Positions 53,047 to 62,731 of a DNA stretch of 64,000 nt are shown one piece after another. The stretch spans positions 1 to 64,000 of the forward strand of contig JBMFWA010000002.1 in assembly GCA_049965715.1 (NCBI GenBank), in the 5' to 3' direction. Below the pieces are notes generated by a model. It saw only the letters and a program-made list of their open reading frames with translations, was not told the origin of the DNA and did no database searches. Position 1 is the stretch's first letter, and every line of letters begins with the position of its first letter. This DNA comes from JAKAFX01 sp049965715. GTDB lineage: Archaea; Thermoplasmatota; Thermoplasmata; Thermoplasmatales; Thermoplasmataceae. The translations under genes were made by a program, and so were the position numbers.

Positions 53047-54276
53047 CTACGTTCCCTCATTCCACGTTTCCAGATATTTCAACTGGTCTTCCGTCAGCTT
53101 ATCAATCTTCAGTCCCAGGCTTTTCAGTTTGATCCACGCCACACCCTCGTCAATCTCCTGAGGCACGCTGTACACCTTTGGAACCAGCTGATCCCTGTGC
53201 TTCAGGAGAAATTCTGCGACCAGTGCCTGTATTGCAAAACTCATGTCCATGATCTCAACAGGATGTCCCTGCCCTGAGGCAAGGTTCACAAGTCTGCCGT
53301 CTGCTATCAGGTTTACCGAATTCCCGTTTTCAAGCCTGTACCTTGTGACAAGCTCCCTCACCTTCTTCTTCTCAATGTTCCTCTTTTCCAGTTCTCCGAC
53401 AGCAATTTCATTGTTGAAATGGCCTGCGTTGGAAAGAATGATGTTGTTCCTTGCCACGAGCATGTCATCATACGTTACCACGTTCTTCATGCCTGTTGCA
53501 GTGACCAGCATATCAGCCTCCCTTATGCAGTCGTTCATTTTTGCCACATCAAAACCGTCCATCGAAGCCTCAACCGCCTTCACAGGGTCTATTTCCGTAA
53601 CCGTGACGCGCGCACCCATCCCCTTCATCCTCATTGCTATACCCTTTCCGCAGTATCCGTATCCGGCGACAACGACGCGTTTGCCCGCTATGAGAATGTT
53701 CGTGGCATTCATTATTCCATCCAGGGTGCTCTGGCCGGTACCGTATCTGTTGTCAAAGAAATGTTTCATCATGGCATCGTTCACGTCAAACATTGGAAAT
53801 TTGAGATATTTCGCTTTCTCCATTGCCTTCAGTCTTACCACTCCGGTTGTTGTCTCCTCATTTCCCCCCATAATGTTTTTTATGAGATCCTGCCTCTTCT
53901 CGTGAAGCATGTTGACCAGGTCCCCGCCGTCATCAATCACTATATTCGGCTCAAGGTCCAGCACCTTGTTGAGGTACTCGTAATACTCCTCCTCACTCAT
54001 CCCCTTTTTTGCATATACCTCCATTCCAAAATCTTCCTTCAGGGAAGCAACGACATTATCATCGGAACTCAGTGGATTGCAGGAAGCCATCCTGACCCTG
54101 GCCCCGCCCTCCTTGAGCAGAAGTGCGAAGACCCCAGTCTTTGCCTCCACATGCAGGGCCATCCCGATTTTTATTCCCTTGAATGGCTTCTCCTCAATGA
54201 ATCTCTTCCTTATCTCCGCTATCACGCCCATGTTATTTCTGGCCCAGTTTATTCTGTTCAATCCCGTTTCATTCAT
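53047..54276 (-). CDS. ahcY: Adenosylhomocysteinase
   Basis: A 409-residue S-adenosylhomocysteine hydrolase. NAD-binding VVVAGYGYCGKGIAMRMKG, the substrate residues in DDGGDLV and the C-terminal HPVEIMDMSFAIQ are present. It hydrolyses S-adenosylhomocysteine to adenosine (or inosine relatives) and homocysteine, removing product of the many methyltransferases, such as the Trm5 and Nep1 proteins of this window. It overlaps the ribD2 gene by 8 bases. Confidence 0.95.
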   Translation of the reverse strand: MNETGLNRINWARNNMGVIAEIRKRFIEEKPFKGIKIGMALHVEAKTGVFALLLKEGGARVRMASCNPLSSDDNVVASLKEDFGMEVYAKKGMSEEEYYEYLNKVLDLEPNIVIDDGGDLVNMLHEKRQDLIKNIMGGNEETTTGVVRLKAMEKAKYLKFPMFDVNDAMMKHFFDNRYGTGQSTLDGIMNATNILIAGKRVVVAGYGYCGKGIAMRMKGMGARVTVTEIDPVKAVEASMDGFDVAKMNDCIREADMLVTATGMKNVVTYDDMLVARNNIILSNAGHFNNEIAVGELEKRNIEKKKVRELVTRYRLENGNSVNLIADGRLVNLASGQGHPVEIMDMSFAIQALVAEFLLKHRDQLVPKVYSVPQEIDEGVAWIKLKSLGLKIDKLTEDQLKYLETWNEGT

Positions 54277-54919
54277 TCCTGCTCACCATACCACATAGCT
54301 TTTTTACATTTATAGTCATTAAAACACCATCTCCGATTATTTCAAATGATGAGACAACATTCATTATTCCCAGATCAGACTGGAAGAGATGGATTCCATT
54401 CTCTGGAAGAATGCAATTTCCGGTGTATATGAAAAATTCATCCACCATCCCTGATCTGATGAATTCGTTGATCACACCTGCCCCGCCCTCCACCAGAATC
54501 CTCTTGACTCCAAGATTCCCGAGTGCATTCAGAATTCCCGGTATTGAAAGATCGCCCCGCTCAAAATGAATGAGCTTTGCCCTTCCATATGTACCTGACT
54601 TCACGGCATTGAATATTACCGTATCCACTGACCCGTCAAGAATGCGACTCGATTCCGGTATCCTCAGATTTGAGTCCAGAACAACCCTCATGGGCTGTTT
54701 ACCGGGACCCACAAGAGACTCGTTAAATTTGAGTTCCGGATTGTCGTTAATTACTGTATTTGCACCCACAAGGACCGCATCAACCATTTTTCTGATATTA
54801 TGCACCCTTCTTGTGTCCTCTGACGATGAAATCACCACAGGCTTTCCTTTCGGGCCTGATATAATCCCATTGATACTCTGGGCGACGTTTATTATAACAT
54901 ACGGCCTGTCTTGCAACAT
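54269..54919 (-). CDS. ribD2: 2,5-diamino-6-ribosylamino-pyrimidinone 5'-phosphate reductase
   Basis: A 216-residue RibD-C/dihydrofolate-reductase-fold protein. VIINVAQSINGIIS, DAVLVGANTVINDNPEL and VKRILVEGGAGVINEF are family signatures. It is the archaeal stand-alone reductase (arfC/RIB7) of riboflavin and F420 precursor synthesis, without the deaminase half. It is upstream of ahcY in the same transcript with 8-base overlap; no other riboflavin gene is near. Divergent to the ADP-forming synthetase, with A/T-rich TATA-like sequence near 54990. Confidence 0.9.
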   Translation of the reverse strand: MLQDRPYVIINVAQSINGIISGPKGKPVVISSSEDTRRVHNIRKMVDAVLVGANTVINDNPELKFNESLVGPGKQPMRVVLDSNLRIPESSRILDGSVDTVIFNAVKSGTYGRAKLIHFERGDLSIPGILNALGNLGVKRILVEGGAGVINEFIRSGMVDEFFIYTGNCILPENGIHLFQSDLGIMNVVSSFEIIGDGVLMTINVKKLCGMVSRNE

Positions 54920-55089
54920 GTGGATAGACGTGTGTCATATAACTTTTTAACTGTGACATGGCAAATCCATTGAGAATGCCTTTAGGGGCAGATAAATATA
55001 AAAATAAAGACCCTAACTGATAGCGAATAACGTTTTTAGCAATATTGACATACTCCGTCAGAAATAAAAAAAAAGGAAAGTGTATAATA

Positions 55090-57198
55090 ATGTCTTTGAA
55101 AGCTGAAGATAAAGTAGCCAACGTTAAGAGAATGTTTCAGCCTGAATCTATCGCGATTGTCGGTGCATCCACTGATCCTGATAAAATAGGCTATCAGATT
55201 GTCCTGAACCTCAAGGACGGAGGGTTCAAAGGAAACCTCTATCCCGTAAACCCCAAGGCTGCGGAGATTCTAGGACTCAAAGTCTATTCAAACATTGCCT
55301 CCATCGGGAAAGATATTGATCTGGCAGTACTCTCTGTACCTGCAAAAATAACGCCGGAAGTGGCGGAAGAGTGCGGGAAGGCTGGGGTGAAAAACATAAT
55401 AGTGGTCGCCTCCGGTTTCTCTGAGGTTGGAAATTTCGATCTTGAGCAGAAATTGCTGGAAGTGGTGCAGAAATACAACATGAATATGCTGGGCCCAAAC
55501 GTCGTGGGGCTCATGAGCAACCCGCTGAGAATGAATGCATCTTTTGCACCATATCTGCCTTATCCCGGAAAGATTGGGATGGTCTCCCAGAGCGGGGCCA
55601 TGATCATAGCGCTGGATTCAAAGACATGGGTAGACAGAATCGGAATGAGTTATCTTGTAAGCATAGGAAACATGGCTGATCTTGATTTCTCTGACGCACT
55701 GACATACATGGAGGAGGATGATAACGTCTCATGCATGACCCTCTATATGGAGGGAATAAAAGATGGCAGAAGGTTTCTGGATGTTGCCAAAAAATCAACA
55801 AAACCCATAGTCATGCTCAAGGCCGGAAAATCAAAGCATGGATCTGTTGCGGCAAGTTCGCATACTGGATCGCTGGCCGGATCGGACAAGGTTTATGATG
55901 GAGCAATGAAACAGGCTGGAATATTGAGGGCAGATACCATAGACGATCTTTTTGACATGTCGCTTGCGCTCTCGCTGCAGCCCACAATGAAAGGGCCCAA
56001 TCTTGTAATAATCACCAATGGTGGTGGCATAGGTGTTCTTGCAACCGACGCAAGTGAGATCTATGGAATACCCATAGAAACTCCATCTGATGAACTCAGG
56101 AACAAGATAGCAAAGTTCATGCCTTCCTTTGCCAGCACCAAGAATCCAATAGATATGAGTGCAATGGCAACCGGAAACACGTATCAGGATGTCATCACCA
56201 ACGTCCTCAAGGATCCAGGCGTTGACGGAGTTGTTGTCCTTTACTGCGAAGTATCAAATCTCGATCCCCAGATAGCTGCCAAGTCCATACTCAAGGGTAA
56301 AATGGAGGCACAGACCAACAAACCCATATGTGTTGGATTTGTAGGCGGAGAGGCTACCCAGCGGGCACTTGAATGGCTCCAGAAAAACGAGATCCCCACG
56401 TATCCGTCACCTGAGAAGGCGGTCATGGCAATATCAACCCTCAGGAAACATGAGATTCTCAACGAAAACCAGAAGGCCGAAGAGGAGCCTTCCGGGATGC
56501 ATAAAGATGAGGTCAGCAAAATCCTTGAGAATAAGGCAAGACTGGGGGAGAAACTGATCTCAGAGCTCGAGTCGAAGGAAATCTTCAATCTTTACGGAAT
56601 ACACATAAACAGGAGCAAATTTGCAGCCAGTCTGGACGATCTCCTTAAGACTGCAAAGGATTTCAAGTACCCCGTTGTGCTTAAGATACAGAGCGCTCAG
56701 ATATCACACAAATTCGATGTCGGAGGTGTGATACTTGGAATCAAGAATGAAACTGAGCTTAAGAATGCATACATAGACATGATTCAGAATGTGACTCAGA
56801 AAGCCCCGGATGCAAAAATTGATGGTGTTGTTGTTGAAGAGATGCTGAGACCGGGGCTTGAAACCATCATAGGAACAGCAAAGGACCCGTCCTTCGGTCC
56901 TTCCTTAATGTTCGGAATGGGTGGCACCAACGTGGAAGCCATCGGTGACGTTACGTTCAGGGTTGCTCCCGTGAATTCCTTCGACGCCAGGACAATGATT
57001 TCTGAAACGCTAGTGGGAAGGCTGTTTAAGGGAACCAGGGGAAGAAAGGATCTTGATATGGAATGCGTCATCGACACCATCAGGCGTGTCAGTTTTCTAG
57101 CTTTCAACCATCCACAGATTAAGGAGATAGACATAAACCCGCTCACGGTATATGATGACGATTGCATTGCCGTGGATGCAAGGATAATTCTGCAGTAA
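55090..57198 (+). CDS. ADP-forming acyl-CoA synthetase (alpha-beta fusion)
   Basis: A 702-residue NDP-forming acyl-CoA synthetase. Domain order: CoA-binding (SIAIVGASTDPDKIGY), CoA-ligase with phospho-His258 in SSHTGSLAGSDK, then ATP-grasp from about residue 465 (VVLKIQSAQISHKFDVGGVILG and EIDINPL). It makes ATP from acyl-CoA and ADP, as in the final step of sugar and peptide fermentation. The ATG 55090 follows AAAGGAAAG; the frame is open to TTG 55045 but gains no family sequence. The complementary direction to the AMP-forming enzyme 4 kb upstream is notable. Confidence 0.92.
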   Translation: MSLKAEDKVANVKRMFQPESIAIVGASTDPDKIGYQIVLNLKDGGFKGNLYPVNPKAAEILGLKVYSNIASIGKDIDLAVLSVPAKITPEVAEECGKAGVKNIIVVASGFSEVGNFDLEQKLLEVVQKYNMNMLGPNVVGLMSNPLRMNASFAPYLPYPGKIGMVSQSGAMIIALDSKTWVDRIGMSYLVSIGNMADLDFSDALTYMEEDDNVSCMTLYMEGIKDGRRFLDVAKKSTKPIVMLKAGKSKHGSVAASSHTGSLAGSDKVYDGAMKQAGILRADTIDDLFDMSLALSLQPTMKGPNLVIITNGGGIGVLATDASEIYGIPIETPSDELRNKIAKFMPSFASTKNPIDMSAMATGNTYQDVITNVLKDPGVDGVVVLYCEVSNLDPQIAAKSILKGKMEAQTNKPICVGFVGGEATQRALEWLQKNEIPTYPSPEKAVMAISTLRKHEILNENQKAEEEPSGMHKDEVSKILENKARLGEKLISELESKEIFNLYGIHINRSKFAASLDDLLKTAKDFKYPVVLKIQSAQISHKFDVGGVILGIKNETELKNAYIDMIQNVTQKAPDAKIDGVVVEEMLRPGLETIIGTAKDPSFGPSLMFGMGGTNVEAIGDVTFRVAPVNSFDARTMISETLVGRLFKGTRGRKDLDMECVIDTIRRVSFLAFNHPQIKEIDINPLTVYDDDCIAVDARIILQ

Positions 57199-57225
57199 CA
57201 GAATCAGAAATTCATGGTTTTGGGA

Positions 57226-58830
57226 TCAGCGTGATTCCTTTATCATGAAGTACGGATTCTTGCTGTTTCCAAGGTCATATACAATCTTGTTTGAAGTCTC
57301 CAGAACCTCGTTCAGCCTCGCCAGATCAGTCAAACCGTGCTTCTTTCCGTATGAGTACAGATTATAGGTTTGAAAAAGCTGCCTCGGCCATGCCAAGAAA
57401 TCCCGGATATACTGTGGCATCATCTTAAGGATGAACCTGGATGCGTTATCGACGAGTTTCTGCTTGAAATCCTGCATGTTCACCTTTTTGATCCTCCCCA
57501 TTATGTACTTGTAGATGTAGAAACTGTAATTGGCATAGAATTGAGCTATCTGATCTGCAACCGGGCCCACCTTTGTCTTCATTGTTGGAGTAAGGATGTC
57601 AAACCTGTCCCAGTCCATTGTGAAGAGCGTGTTGTTCCGCAGAGCGTCGTCAAACACTCTTGTGCCTGGAAGAGGAGTGTAGATGGAAAATTGTATGGCA
57701 TCAGCACCGGCCATTGCAAGCTGCCTGGAGAACCTGATCGTTGAGATTATATCTCTGTACTTCTCATAGGGGGCGCCAATCATCATACCGACCAGAGTGA
57801 TAACCCCATTCTGGTTGAGAATCTTGATGGCTTCCATTGATTGAGGCGTAAATTCTCCCTTGTGCATTTTCTTCAGAATTTCCTCGCTCCCTGACTCAAC
57901 CCCCAGGAATGATATCCTCATGCCCGCCTTCGAGGCCTCAGCGATCAAGTCCGGATTCCTGGATGTCACATCCGCCCTCATCTGCACTATCCACTTCATG
58001 TCGAAGTTCTCTTCGATCATCCGCTGGAACAGCAATCTACGCTGTTTTATATTTGGGTACACGATGAAAATATCATCCGTGAAGAAGATCCAGTTATACC
58101 CGAATGATTTTGCGAGCCTCATCTCCTGAAGTATTCTGTCATTGGACTTGTCCCGCCACTTATTCCCCCATGTCGGCGTAACGGAACAGAAATCACATGC
58201 ATAAGGACAACCGCGGGCTGTCTCCAGGCACATCACCTTCTCGTTCTCACCAAAAACCTTGAATGTGTACTTGCTGCTGTCCAGCAACTCCAGTGGAGGC
58301 AATGGAAGCGTGTCGAGATCCTCTATGAGTTTCCTCGGATGCGTCCTGATAATTTCACCGCCTCTTTTGAATACAATACCGCCTATATCATCAAAAGGTG
58401 CTCTGTCCCTGACTGCAAGGCCGATCTCATAAATTGTCTCGTCACCTTCTCCAAGTACAGATATATCAAAACCGGACGACAGTATCTCCTTTGGGAGGAA
58501 TGTTGCGTGATGCCCTCCTGCGATAAGGATCGTGTTCGGACTGGCCTTCTTTATCATCCTGGCGATATACCCTGCGTTTGCGTGGGCAGCGGTGGCATGA
58601 AGAGTGATGCCAACAATGTCGGGATCAAAAGTCACCGCCATCTGCACGGCTTCATCAAGAGTCAGGTTGTCCCCTTCCATGTCTATAATTTTCACTGTGC
58701 TGTCTTCAATTCTTTCGAGCTCTCCAGCGAGTGCCAGCAGACCCAACGGCGCAGGCAAAAATCCAAATTTCGTAAGATAGGCACTGCCTGTCTTGTTGCT
58801 GGGTCTGATCAGGACGGACCTCAACGACAT
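57226..58830 (-). CDS. B12-binding-domain radical SAM protein (Grs-like?)
   Basis: A 534-residue enzyme. Residues 1-145 form a B12-binding domain (VKIIDMEGDNLTLDEAVQMAVTFDPDIVGI; GGHHATFLP), without a classical DxHxxG. The radical SAM cluster motif is CPYACDFC (Cys208, Cys212, Cys215); it is preceded by the linker RKLIEDLDTLPLPPLELL. GVESGSEEILKKM and the late TPLPGTRVF fit. This arrangement occurs in the GDGT ring synthases (GrsA/B) and tetraether/calditol enzymes of archaea. It may cyclise or otherwise modify lipids, but other substrates are possible. It has its own leaderless-type promoter (CTTTAAG, about 58857). Confidence 0.8.
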   Translation of the reverse strand: MSLRSVLIRPSNKTGSAYLTKFGFLPAPLGLLALAGELERIEDSTVKIIDMEGDNLTLDEAVQMAVTFDPDIVGITLHATAAHANAGYIARMIKKASPNTILIAGGHHATFLPKEILSSGFDISVLGEGDETIYEIGLAVRDRAPFDDIGGIVFKRGGEIIRTHPRKLIEDLDTLPLPPLELLDSSKYTFKVFGENEKVMCLETARGCPYACDFCSVTPTWGNKWRDKSNDRILQEMRLAKSFGYNWIFFTDDIFIVYPNIKQRRLLFQRMIEENFDMKWIVQMRADVTSRNPDLIAEASKAGMRISFLGVESGSEEILKKMHKGEFTPQSMEAIKILNQNGVITLVGMMIGAPYEKYRDIISTIRFSRQLAMAGADAIQFSIYTPLPGTRVFDDALRNNTLFTMDWDRFDILTPTMKTKVGPVADQIAQFYANYSFYIYKYIMGRIKKVNMQDFKQKLVDNASRFILKMMPQYIRDFLAWPRQLFQTYNLYSYGKKHGLTDLARLNEVLETSNKIVYDLGNSKNPYFMIKESR

Positions 58831-59043
58831 TCATAAATATTTCTTGTTCACTTAAAGCCTTTATGTAGTGATTTTACACTAGACAAAATACTAATACCAT
58901 TATGTGTGGCTGAAACAGACAGGGCAATTTTCAGCGGCATCAGAATTGCACTTGAACTGGGGGGACTGCTGGCCTTCCACTCATGTATCTGCAACAGTTA
59001 GGATAGTATATTATTCCAAAAAGTCCTTCACGATGGAAAGATA

Positions 59044-60507
59044 ATGGCATCATTCTCCAGACATGCAGGACTCACTATTGGAATCATGGCTTTCATGGGA
59101 ATACTGGTCACTTATGTGGAAACCATGATTACTCCTGCCATTCCGATCCTGGAGAATTTCTTCCACACAAACTATGACAACCTATCCTGGGTCATCACTG
59201 CATACATAATATCCGGAACAGTGTCAGCAGCAATCTTTGGAAGGCTTGCTGACATAGTGGGCAAGAAGAGAATATTTGTAGCACTGTCGCTGGTCTATGC
59301 AGTTGCCATCTCATTTGGGGGATTTGCGACCACACTTGGTGAATTCATAGCAATAAGGGCTGTACAGGGCATTGGAATGGGAATGTTTCCCGTCGCCTTT
59401 GCCCTTCTGAATGATCAGGTTCCAAAGAGCGAACTTCCGCTGGCACAGGGCATACTGAGTTCGACATTTGCTGGAGGTGCTGCAATCGGACTGGTGCTTG
59501 GGGCGTGGATTACCCAGAACTTTGGATGGCAGTGGTCCTACCATTCCGCCATTCCTGTGGCATTCAGTCTTTTTGCACTCTCGATTATAATGCTCAGGGA
59601 CAGCTCGGAGAGAAAGCACGAAAAGATAGATTTCCTGGGAGTGGCAGCGCTTGGCGGAGGCGTGGTGTCCCTTATTCTCGGGCTTTCTGAGGGAGAATAC
59701 TGGGGATGGTATTCCACACGAATCCTGCTTTTATTTGCACTTTCAGTGATCCTGATAATAGTTTTTGTCGTGGTTGAATCAAAGGTCAGTTCTCCATTCA
59801 TAAGCATGAAACTGCTCCGCATCAGGAACGTTTTCCTTTCAAATTTTACCGGTCTTTTTGCCATGGCAGGGATGTTTTTTCTGTTCTACAGCGTTCCTGT
59901 ACTGCTTGAGGATCCGGTGCCGGCTGGATTCGGTATTTCGATAGTTAATGCTGGGCTTGTCATGCTTCCTGCTGCGCTTGTATCCATGGCACTGGCACCC
60001 GTAGGAGCCCTTGTCACCAGGATTAAGGGACCGAAGGTCACCATTCTGGTCTCGACAGTATTCCTGTTCATTGCATATTTCGGTCTTTACTATAACAGGG
60101 GGTCTCCACTGGCCATACTCGAGGATGCCACGTTGATGGGTGTCGGGCTTTCTTTCACCTTTGTTGGAATCATCAACATGCTTCTCGTATCAACGCCGAG
60201 AGATGAATCCGGTGCCTCAACCGGGATGAATGTGGTTTTCAGGAACATAGGATCAACCATAGCACCTGCGATCAGTGGTGTTCTGGAGACCATGTATGTG
60301 ACGGATGTGATTGTGGGGAAAATAGGAAATGTACCAGTCTATGCATCATTCCCTTCATACACGGCATTCAGCTACATATATATCGTGGGCATTGGCTTTA
60401 TAGCGGTCTCGCTCATATTCACACTTTTTATGAAAAATGTTGTTTACAGCAGATCGACTGCCCCTAAAATGACTGAAAGCAGCGATTATGGAATACAGGG
60501 AAAATAA
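59044..60507 (+). CDS. MFS exporter, DHA2 family (14 helices)
   Basis: A 487-residue drug/metabolite exporter of the EmrB/QacA group. MTPAIPILENF-like sequence in helix 1, LSWVITAYIISGTVSAAIFGRLADIVGKKRIF with motif A, and RAVQGIGMGMFPVAFALLND with motif C-like LGAWITQNFGW are present; 14 helices are expected from length. It pumps out hydrophobic compounds. A TATA-like TATATTA (59008) and GGAAAG precede its ATG. It runs with hemL on the same strand after 66 bases but likely has a separate role. Confidence 0.82.
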   Translation: MASFSRHAGLTIGIMAFMGILVTYVETMITPAIPILENFFHTNYDNLSWVITAYIISGTVSAAIFGRLADIVGKKRIFVALSLVYAVAISFGGFATTLGEFIAIRAVQGIGMGMFPVAFALLNDQVPKSELPLAQGILSSTFAGGAAIGLVLGAWITQNFGWQWSYHSAIPVAFSLFALSIIMLRDSSERKHEKIDFLGVAALGGGVVSLILGLSEGEYWGWYSTRILLLFALSVILIIVFVVVESKVSSPFISMKLLRIRNVFLSNFTGLFAMAGMFFLFYSVPVLLEDPVPAGFGISIVNAGLVMLPAALVSMALAPVGALVTRIKGPKVTILVSTVFLFIAYFGLYYNRGSPLAILEDATLMGVGLSFTFVGIINMLLVSTPRDESGASTGMNVVFRNIGSTIAPAISGVLETMYVTDVIVGKIGNVPVYASFPSYTAFSYIYIVGIGFIAVSLIFTLFMKNVVYSRSTAPKMTESSDYGIQGK

Positions 60508-60573
60508 GTCGCTTTTTTACTGCCAGTACTGAAAGGTTAAGAATACTTGGAATGCATTCATGGCTGACTTGCA

Positions 60574-61845
60574 ATGGATTCTGAGAGTAAAATTTTCGGG
60601 GAGTTCGAGAAGCTCTTTCCCGGTGGCGTGAATTCACCTGTCAGGAGATACGGTGAAAATCCGAGGATTATTGAGAAGGCTTCCGGATCAAGGCTGACTG
60701 ACGTAAATGGAAACACTCTAATTGATTACTGTCTTGGCTTCGGCCCCTTCATACTTGGATACGGAAACCCTGATGTGAAGAAGGCACTGTTGAAACAGAT
60801 TGAGAATGGTGTCGGTTTTGGAGCTCCCAATCCGAATGAGGCTGAGCTTGCGGGAATGATAAAGAGTTCTGTACCTTCCATCAGGATGATGCGCTTCACA
60901 AACTCTGGTACGGAGGCGACAATGCATGCCATAAGGCTTGCAAGGGGATATACCGGTCGAAAGCTGATAGTTAAACTTGCAGGCTCGTACCATGGAGCAC
61001 ATGATTATTCTCTGATCAAAGCAGGCAGTGGATCCACAACTTTCGGTAATCCTTCCTCTCCGGGCATTCCTGAAGAGGTCTCCAGGACTGTTCTGGTTGG
61101 TGAATACAATAACCCGGATTCGATCCGCAGAATTTTCAGAGACAACGGAAAAGACATAGCTGCGGTGATAACTGAACCTGCGCTGGGAAATATTGGCTTT
61201 ATAAGGCCAGAGAATGACTTCATCCGGGGGTTGCGTGAGATAACGGAAGATCATGATTCCCTTCTTATACTTGATGAGGTGATAACTGGATACCGTTTCA
61301 AATATGGCGCATACCAGGATGTCCTTGGTATAAAACCGGATATTACCACGATGGGAAAAATAATCGGGGGTGGTTTGCCCATAGGTCTGCTTGGAGGGTC
61401 TGAGGATATCATGTCCAGGCTTGCCCCGCTTGGAAACATTTACGAGGCGGGCACCTTCAGCGGCAATCCCCTTTCAATGGCCTCAGGCATCGCCACTCTT
61501 TCTGTACTCAAAAAAATGGATTACTCGGTCTTGAAAAAGAGGACTGAAAAACTGGTTTCCGGGATCGATCATGCGCTGGAATCCGGCAAGATACCGCATG
61601 AGATGAGCTACCTTGTCAGCGCATTCCAGTTCTTCCTTACCAGAGAGCATGTGAAGGATTACGAAAGTGTGCTGAAATGCGATGCAAAATCTTACATGAG
61701 AATATTCCAGGAACTCCTGAAGAAGGGAATTTATCTTTCTCCCAGCCAGTTTGAAACCAATTTCGTCAGTTTTGCCCACACCGATAACGACATAGATTAC
61801 ACAATTTCCAGTTTTGAGGAAGTGATCAGGAGTGCGAAAAATTAG
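60574..61845 (+). CDS. hemL: Glutamate-1-semialdehyde 2,1-aminomutase
   Basis: A 423-residue PLP aminomutase. FPGGVNSPVR, the PLP Asp234 (LILDEVITGYR), catalytic Lys262 (TTMGKIIGGGLPIG) and AGTFSGNPLSM are complete. It makes 5-aminolevulinate in the C5 pathway. hemA and hemB are not in the window. The stop overlaps hemC by 14 bases, so the genes are coupled. Confidence 0.95.
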   Translation: MDSESKIFGEFEKLFPGGVNSPVRRYGENPRIIEKASGSRLTDVNGNTLIDYCLGFGPFILGYGNPDVKKALLKQIENGVGFGAPNPNEAELAGMIKSSVPSIRMMRFTNSGTEATMHAIRLARGYTGRKLIVKLAGSYHGAHDYSLIKAGSGSTTFGNPSSPGIPEEVSRTVLVGEYNNPDSIRRIFRDNGKDIAAVITEPALGNIGFIRPENDFIRGLREITEDHDSLLILDEVITGYRFKYGAYQDVLGIKPDITTMGKIIGGGLPIGLLGGSEDIMSRLAPLGNIYEAGTFSGNPLSMASGIATLSVLKKMDYSVLKKRTEKLVSGIDHALESGKIPHEMSYLVSAFQFFLTREHVKDYESVLKCDAKSYMRIFQELLKKGIYLSPSQFETNFVSFAHTDNDIDYTISSFEEVIRSAKN

Positions 61846-62731
61846 GATCGGAGCCAGAGGCAGCAAACTGTCCATGATTCAGGCGGATATGGTATCCAGC
61901 AGACTGATGCAGCTCGGATATGAGACCGAGATAATTAAAATCAGGACAGGAGGCGACGAAAATACAGGGATTCCCCTGTACAAAATGGAAAAGGTTGGTG
62001 TTTTCGTCGACCGGATCAATGAGAAGATAGCAGATTCCTCCATCGATATCGCTGTGCACAGCGCTAAAGACATTCCATCACAGATCGATCCCAGATTTGA
62101 GATTTGTGCAGTACTGCCAAGAGATGATCCCCGGGACGCCATAATCTCGTCAAAGAGTTACTCTCTTAAAACGCTCCCGGCAGGATGCAGGGTGGGAACG
62201 TCCAGCCTCAGAAGGGCTTATGAGCTGCTCGCACTGAGACCCGATGTGAATGTCATGGATGTACGCGGGAATGTGGACACCAGAGTCAACAGGGTGAAGG
62301 GAGGCGACCTGGATGCCATTGTGCTTGCCCAGGCAGCTATTGACAGAATGCACCTCAATATCGGATCCTTACCGCTTGACCTGAAGGAATCTGTTCCTGC
62401 TCCAAATCAGGGAATCATAGCGGTGATGTGCTCCCGGTCTGACACAGAGATGAGAAAGATCCTTTCCAGCCTGGATGATCCATCCACCAGGTACGTCATG
62501 CTTCTGGAGAGAGAAGCATCATCCATCATAGGTATAGGTTGCTCAAAGCCTGCCGGCATAATAGTGACTCCGGAGAATGAAGGCTTCCATGTGCTTGCAA
62601 GGGTTAGATCGGAGGACATCGTCACCTTTGCTGAACTGGATGAGCATTTCAGAGATAAAAATGATCTCCGTAGAGTAATAGATTCATTTGTTTCAAGGAT
62701 TCCTCCCTCCCTGAGGTCAGAACTGAAATGA
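61832..62731 (+). CDS. hemC: Porphobilinogen deaminase
   Basis: A 299-residue hydroxymethylbilane synthase. Asp80 (VHSAKDIP) is the catalytic acid, GTSSLRRAY binds substrate, and Cys237 (GIGCSKP) carries the dipyrromethane cofactor. It links four porphobilinogens. It starts within hemL and ends 4 bases into hemD. Confidence 0.95.
   Translation: MRKIRIGARGSKLSMIQADMVSSRLMQLGYETEIIKIRTGGDENTGIPLYKMEKVGVFVDRINEKIADSSIDIAVHSAKDIPSQIDPRFEICAVLPRDDPRDAIISSKSYSLKTLPAGCRVGTSSLRRAYELLALRPDVNVMDVRGNVDTRVNRVKGGDLDAIVLAQAAIDRMHLNIGSLPLDLKESVPAPNQGIIAVMCSRSDTEMRKILSSLDDPSTRYVMLLEREASSIIGIGCSKPAGIIVTPENEGFHVLARVRSEDIVTFAELDEHFRDKNDLRRVIDSFVSRIPPSLRSELK

Noticed and set aside
54798..55121. 107-residue minus-strand frame overlapping ribD2
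   Set aside because: Shadow of ribD2 and the A-rich leader of the ADP-forming synthetase.
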